Below, piece after piece: positions 6,196 to 10,151 of a stretch of 10,151 nucleotides of DNA. How positions within the stretch are numbered: position 1 is the first letter of the stretch; every line of letters starts with the position of its first letter. The stretch lies in contig JASAOO010002810.1 of NCBI GenBank assembly GCA_030849075.1, forward strand, positions 1-10,151. Direction: 5' to 3'. Origin of the DNA: Zelonia costaricensis. Lineage: Eukaryota > Euglenozoa > Kinetoplastea > Trypanosomatida > Trypanosomatidae. The position numbers were made by a program, and so were the translations under genes. The notes beneath the pieces are model-generated. The model saw only the letters and a program-made list of their open reading frames with translations. It had not been told where the DNA came from and made no database searches.

Positions 6196-7188
6196 CTACG
6201 CCGCGACGCAGCTGTGCACCGGCTGGCCGCACTTGAGGCAGCGGAAGGAGCCGGTGGACTGGCTGTCGAGCAGGCGGCTCTTGATGCAGTAGTAGCAGTA
6301 CCGGTGTCCGCAGTTGGAGCGCTGGCATATCGTGGGCAGCTCGTGGCAGGCGCAGCACAAGTTCTCGTTAAGCGACAGCGACGCGGAGGAGGCGGTGACG
6401 GAGCTGACGCTGTTCAGAAGCCGCTTGACGTAGCGGCCGACGCTGAGCACGCTCAGCAGCGACATCCACGTCCGCCACTGCACGTGCTGGTTCATGTACA
6501 GCAGATTCGTGAAGCGCATCATGCGCTGTGAGCCGTAGACGAGGCGCAGGGACAGGACTCGCTCGACGAGGGTGCGGTACTGCCCGGTCATGAGGAAGTT
6601 GAAGGTGTTGAGGAGCGACAGCACCGACCACGTAATGACGGCGTAGCGGAATGCCTTGGCGATGCGATGCCGCACTGTGGTCGTTGCCTCCCGCTCCCAG
6701 CCCTCCTCGAGCATCTTCCGCTGCAGCTTGCGCGTCACGTAGGGCATGATCAACGTCATGACGGCGTGCACGAGCAGGAGGCGTCGTGACGGGGCGAGGC
6801 TGGGCAGCAGGGACTTGGTGTTCTGCAAGCCCAGCAGTCGTGCCCGCTCCTCGTCGCGCAGGACGAGGTTCTGCAGCCGGTCGCCAATGGACTGGCCCAT
6901 GCGCAGCATCGACAGCTTGTACAACAGCGCGTCCAGCAGCAGCACGAGCTCCTCCTGGTACGCGAAGCGGAAGTGCTGCAGCGGTGGGATGTCGAATACG
7001 TGGAAGAGAGCCATGTGCAGGATCTCGACCAGCTCCTGCTGTGACACGAGCGCGTCAAGCTGGAAGACACGCAGGACATGGTCCTTGGGGAAGATGGAGA
7101 AGGCGTTCGAGGACGGCAGCAGCGCCTGCTGCTTCGACACCGTGTCCACGGTGTACTGCGCGTCCACGGCGTCGCCAAGCCACGCCAT
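6196..7188 (-). CDS. PEX2: Peroxin-2, RING-finger glycosome biogenesis protein (GIM1)
   Basis: Complete 330-residue protein ending in TAG. Seen: residues about 25-260 match the Pex2/Pex12 N-terminal region, including the PEX2-like stretch FLMTGQYRTLVERVLSLRL (198-216), with hydrophobic spans near 80-95, 136-152, 181-200 and 240-258. A complete C3HC4 RING lies at the C-terminus: C278, C281, C293, H295, C298, C301, C317 and C320. Known: PEX2, PEX10 and PEX12 form the membrane ubiquitin-ligase and retrotranslocation complex that recycles the PEX5 import receptor. In trypanosomatids it acts on glycosomes, and the Leishmania PEX2 homologue was named GIM1. The frame stays open 80 codons further upstream, but that part is Pro/Ser/Arg-rich non-conserved sequence lying mostly before the likely acceptor at 7306-7307. 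The Met at 7188 is the first AUG after that acceptor, so I chose it. No ligand is missing and no frame break is seen. Confidence 0.93.
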   Translation of the reverse strand: MAWLGDAVDAQYTVDTVSKQQALLPSSNAFSIFPKDHVLRVFQLDALVSQQELVEILHMALFHVFDIPPLQHFRFAYQEELVLLLDALLYKLSMLRMGQSIGDRLQNLVLRDEERARLLGLQNTKSLLPSLAPSRRLLLVHAVMTLIMPYVTRKLQRKMLEEGWEREATTTVRHRIAKAFRYAVITWSVLSLLNTFNFLMTGQYRTLVERVLSLRLVYGSQRMMRFTNLLYMNQHVQWRTWMSLLSVLSVGRYVKRLLNSVSSVTASSASLSLNENLCCACHELPTICQRSNCGHRYCYYCIKSRLLDSQSTGSFRCLKCGQPVHSCVAA

Positions 7189-8021
7189 GACGCCGTGGAA
7201 TGAGTGTGATGCCGACGAAGGTGTCCGTGGGTACGTCTGTATGGGTGTGCGGACGTGTCCAGCACGTGTGGCCCACAGCAGATGCGGCGAGAGCGCGGCT
7301 ACACCCTCGCACACGGGTGACGGGGGGGGAGAGACGAGGAAAGAGGGGAGGCGGTCAGGGAGACGGCGGCAACGCGCTAATCCACGCAGCAGCAGCAGTA
7401 GCGACAGCGGCGACGCACACACGCACACGCACAGGCGCAGGTGGATGACAGGAGGCTCGATTGGGCGGAGTGTTCAGCACGCGGCCGGTGCACTGCTGTG
7501 TGTGTGGGGGGGTGAGGGGGGCGAGGAAGAAGGGCGGGGCGCATAGGCGGGAAGACGGAAGCAGGGAAAGGAAAGGGCGGCGAGCCGGGCGTTCAGGTGT
7601 CAAGGTGACGGCCCAGCGGAGGGGCGCGAATACACGGACTCTTGGCAAGCTGCTCTCGATGCAGCGGCCGCGGTCACACACAGAAGGGCACACAAGAGGG
7701 TGCGCTGTTGAAGAAGAACAGAGCTCCGAAGGCGCCTTCGCGACCGCACCACCACGCCGCGTGATGCCCTCGCTCGAGCGCTACGCGTCGCACCTCGGCA
7801 GCGCAGCTGTTACGCACCGAAGGAGCTGCGTCATCAAGTTGCTGTCGCGCTTCTCGTCGAAGTTCGTTTCTTCTTCTAAAGCTGACGTACGCAGGCGCAG
7901 GTGAGCGCAAGAGGGAGCTCCATCGCGGCCAGCGGGGCGGGAGAGAGTGACGCAGGGGAATAGAAAGAGGCATGGCGCAACACCGGGAAGGGTGAACAAA
8001 ACGGCGAGCAGCCGACGCGCA
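7189..8021. other. Intergenic region between the SYCP2-like gene and PEX2
   Basis: About 0.83 kb with a long purine-rich plus strand (about 7521-7590, a minus-strand pyrimidine tract), a short GCA repeat and CA-rich sequence near 7386-7432, and the PEX2 acceptor. Frames here are low-complexity. No gene is called. Confidence 0.7.
7306..7352 (-). promoter_or_regulatory. Spliced-leader acceptor and pyrimidine tract for PEX2
   Basis: A C/T-rich stretch on the minus strand (about 7352-7321) is followed by the first AG at 7307-7306. The implied 5' UTR is about 117 bases and contains no AUG before the PEX2 start at 7188. A second long pyrimidine tract (about 7585-7521) with AG at 7497-7496 is a possible alternative acceptor giving a longer leader. 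Confidence 0.55.
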
Positions 8022-10013
8022 CTACACGGACGGGCGGTACGGCGCGGCAGCAGAGTGGCGTACGTAGTCGGAGAGCGACGCCAGGGGCCGGCTTCCCTGG
8101 ACGAGGTTCTGGTCCACCTCAAACTCGAGCCGCTCCGCCTCGCGCATGCACCGGGCGTGAATTTCACTGGACCACCGCTGCTCCTCCTGCCGCAGCTCCT
8201 CCAAGGTTTGCTGCAGCTCGATGTCGACGCAGGCGATGCGCTCGTTGATGGCCTGGTTGCTCGCCTTCACCTTCTTGAGGTCCTCGTTGAGGTGCTCGAC
8301 CCCTGCGGCAGTGCGATCCTGGGCCTCGACCACGAGACCCTCCACCCGCTCCAGCTCCTCCAGCATCGCCCGGTGCCACGCGCCGCGGTCCTCCTTTGCG
8401 GTGCGCCGCGTCTCGTCCACCCGGTGCTGGAGTTGGTCCATGGCAACCCCCAGGTCCTCCATCAAGCGGCCGCGCTGCAGCTCCTTTCGAGCCTCCATCA
8501 GTCGGCGCAGCTGCAGCAGCATCGCCTGCGCCTCGTTCGCCGTCGTCGCCTGCGCCACGAGCGCGTCCACGACGTGCACCAGCGCCGCAACAGACGGCGG
8601 CGGCGGCGGCGGTTGCGGTCGCGCGGCAGAGACGCGCGCGCTCCCGGCGCTCCCCTCCACCCGCGCCTTCTTCCGTGCCCCGTCCGCGTCGCTCGACGGC
8701 GCCCCGCGCAGCGCGCCGCCGCCCTCTGTTGCCGCCACGGCGGTGGTGGAAGTGGCAGAGGACGCGAGAGTGGCGTGGGCGGCCCGGTCCGCCTTGCCCG
8801 ATGCCTTGGCTGCCGACATCGGCGTGTGCTGCGACTGCGACTGCTGCTGCCGCACCTCCTCCTTGCGTCCCTGCAGTGCGTCGACGATCCACTGCCGCAC
8901 GGGCGACTGCTTGAAGGCGGCGAGGTCGCCGGGGGCCATGAAGAAAGTGACGGTGTCCATGCCGGTGGTGTGGCTCAGCAGCACCTCCAGCTTCACCGGA
9001 AACTCCTCCAGTCGCACAATGACGCGACCGTCGCGGCCGAGCGTGATGCTGCGGATGATGCGGTACGGGATGGTCACGTTGTCGGCGTTGGCCGCTGTTA
9101 CCATGACAATAACGTAGTTGGGCGTAAAGTACGCGTTCGTGGACGTGGTCAGCGTCGTCTCCGCCGCGACAACCTCCTTCAGCGGGTAGCGCAGCACGTG
9201 GGGCCGGCCCTCGTTCAGTCGCTCGATGAGCTGTGTCATGCGGGACAGCAGTGTGCCGTCGTTGGGCAGCGCGCGCAGCTCCTCGATCGTGGCCGCCGGC
9301 AGCGAGCCGCCAAGGTGTGCAAAGACGTCCTTGTTCTGCCGCGACACGCGGAACAGTAGCTCGACACACTGCAGCTGGAAGAAGATGTCAACCGAGGCGG
9401 CGGCGCAGTCGGCGACAAACTTCCACGAGGCGAGCCGCTGCTTGTTCTGCTTGGAGCCCTTCACGAGGTTGATGAGCGCCGTCGCCGTGCCGCGCTGGAC
9501 GTGGAAGTGCCGCCGCGCCTCCTCGGCGTTGGCATAGACGCGCTGCAGCACCTTGGCAAACCCACGCATAAACACCGCGCCGCACTTCTCTTTGAGCGCC
9601 GCGCCGTCGCACAGGCTGCTGAGGACCTGGATGAGCTCGACCGTGCCGGCGCTGTGCAGCGGCAACGCCTCTTGCTCCACAACAACTCTGAATATCGCGT
9701 GCATCGTGTGCAGCAGTGACTCGTTCTGCACCATCGTCCGCACGCCCTCCTCAAAGGCCGCCTCGCCGTGCGCGAGGCCCTCGGAGAAGAGCTTGAAGAG
9801 GGCGCAGAAGGCGCTGCCGTCCTTGGCGGACAGAGCCTCCTCCGCCCGCAGCAGTATGTAGGAGCCCTCGTAGAAGATGCTCGCCACCTCGACCTCGTCG
9901 AGCGGCTCCGGGCGGCGCAGCACGGCATCAACGGCGTCTGGAATGGCACTGAGTGGCTGCTCCACAATATCGTGCATGTTAATGCGGTTCTTGGTGGGCT
10001 GACGAGGCGGCAT
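8022..10013 (-). CDS. SYCP2-like protein (ARM-like + PH/Spt16M-like + coiled coil); candidate kinetoplastid kinetochore protein KKT17/KKT18
   Basis: Complete 663-residue ORF ending in TAG. Seen: residues about 45-270 are a run of amphipathic helices resembling ARM/HEAT repeats. Residues about 275-380 alternate short beta strands with a closing helix (FTPNYVIVMVT, IPYRIIRSITL, VIVRLEEFPVKLEVLL, VTFFMAP), like a PH or Spt16-middle domain. Residues 384-474 are a Gln/Ser/Ala/Gly/Pro-rich linker with a possible nuclear signal (ARKKAR, 446-451) and a run of prolines (468-473). Residues about 475-635 are heptad-like coiled coil. Known: this order is that of SYCP2, a synaptonemal-complex axis protein, and it has been recognised in kinetoplastid KKT17/KKT18. 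Inferred role: nuclear kinetochore scaffold. The 10013 start is the first AUG after a strong acceptor at 10042-10043; Met13 (9977) is a weaker alternative. The ORF is certain; the family call rests on domain order and could instead be another ARM/coiled-coil protein. I cannot separate KKT17 from KKT18. Confidence 0.62.
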   Translation of the reverse strand: MPPRQPTKNRINMHDIVEQPLSAIPDAVDAVLRRPEPLDEVEVASIFYEGSYILLRAEEALSAKDGSAFCALFKLFSEGLAHGEAAFEEGVRTMVQNESLLHTMHAIFRVVVEQEALPLHSAGTVELIQVLSSLCDGAALKEKCGAVFMRGFAKVLQRVYANAEEARRHFHVQRGTATALINLVKGSKQNKQRLASWKFVADCAAASVDIFFQLQCVELLFRVSRQNKDVFAHLGGSLPAATIEELRALPNDGTLLSRMTQLIERLNEGRPHVLRYPLKEVVAAETTLTTSTNAYFTPNYVIVMVTAANADNVTIPYRIIRSITLGRDGRVIVRLEEFPVKLEVLLSHTTGMDTVTFFMAPGDLAAFKQSPVRQWIVDALQGRKEEVRQQQSQSQHTPMSAAKASGKADRAAHATLASSATSTTAVAATEGGGALRGAPSSDADGARKKARVEGSAGSARVSAARPQPPPPPPSVAALVHVVDALVAQATTANEAQAMLLQLRRLMEARKELQRGRLMEDLGVAMDQLQHRVDETRRTAKEDRGAWHRAMLEELERVEGLVVEAQDRTAAGVEHLNEDLKKVKASNQAINERIACVDIELQQTLEELRQEEQRWSSEIHARCMREAERLEFEVDQNLVQGSRPLASLSDYVRHSAAAPYRPSV

Positions 10014-10041
10014 GGCGGTGTGAGGGAGGCCGTGCCGAGGC

Positions 10042-10078
10042 CTGAGGGAGGGAGGGAGGGAGGGGGGAGAAGCAGAAA
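10042..10078 (-). promoter_or_regulatory. Spliced-leader acceptor and pyrimidine tract for the SYCP2-like gene
   Basis: On the minus strand a C/T tract (10078 down to 10044) made largely of CCCT repeats ends directly in CAG, with the AG at 10043-10042. The start codon follows after a 28-base leader with no AUG. This is the layout of a trypanosomatid trans-splice acceptor and supports the 10013 start. The exact site is predicted, not measured. Confidence 0.7.
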
Positions 10079-10114
10079 GAACAGGCGAAGGGGGGGAGCA
10101 GCAGCGGTGGTGCT

Positions 10115-10127
10115 GGGGGGGGGGGGG
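10115..10127. repeat. G13 homopolymer
   Basis: Thirteen consecutive G on the plus strand upstream of the SYCP2-like gene's acceptor. Run length may be unreliable. Confidence 0.9.
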
Positions 10128-10151
10128 CCCACCGAAGCAGACTTGAGTGTC

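Noticed and set aside
7947..9359. Long plus-strand ORF of 470 codons
   Set aside because: It is antisense to the SYCP2-like gene, Leu/Arg/His/Val-rich, and typical of the mirror frame of GC-rich coding DNA. Domain structure is only on the minus strand.

Overview
The window looks like nuclear DNA from a Leishmania-type trypanosomatid (Leishmania or a close relative such as Leptomonas or Crithidia). The evidence is GC-rich coding DNA, intron-less genes all on one strand, long intergenic gaps full of CA/TG and G-run microsatellites, and a pyrimidine tract followed by an AG (a spliced-leader trans-splice acceptor) ahead of every gene. All six genes read on the minus strand, right to left. This fits the interior of one polycistronic transcription unit. 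I see no strand switch, tRNA, rRNA, snRNA, CRISPR array, transposase or retroposon that I can defend.

In transcription order the layout is as follows. (1) 10013-8022 encodes a 663-residue protein with an ARM-like helical N-terminus, a PH/Spt16-middle-like beta domain, a low-complexity linker and a C-terminal coiled coil. This is the SYCP2 plan, known in kinetoplastids from kinetochore proteins KKT17/KKT18. (2) 7188-6196 encodes PEX2 (GIM1), the glycosomal RING-finger peroxin. (3) 5385-4822 encodes a small zinc-binding protein with an atypical PHD finger. (4) 4252-2588 encodes an unrecognised 554-residue protein with a Cys-rich region, one C-terminal membrane span and two N-glycosylation sequons, but no visible signal peptide. 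(5) 1676-1275 encodes a 133-residue single-span membrane protein. (6) 211-1 is the N-terminal part of another small single-span protein, cut by the window edge.

The genes share no pathway, as expected in trypanosomatids, where neighbours are co-transcribed but separately matured by trans-splicing and polyadenylation. Regulation is therefore likely to sit in UTRs. Five of the six genes start at the first AUG after the predicted acceptor. Gene 4 does not: a 24-codon out-of-frame upstream ORF overlaps its start, and its lack of a signal peptide conflicts with its apparent topology. The most informative gene is the SYCP2-like protein. The most poorly explained is gene 4. Nothing here proves an undescribed multi-gene system.
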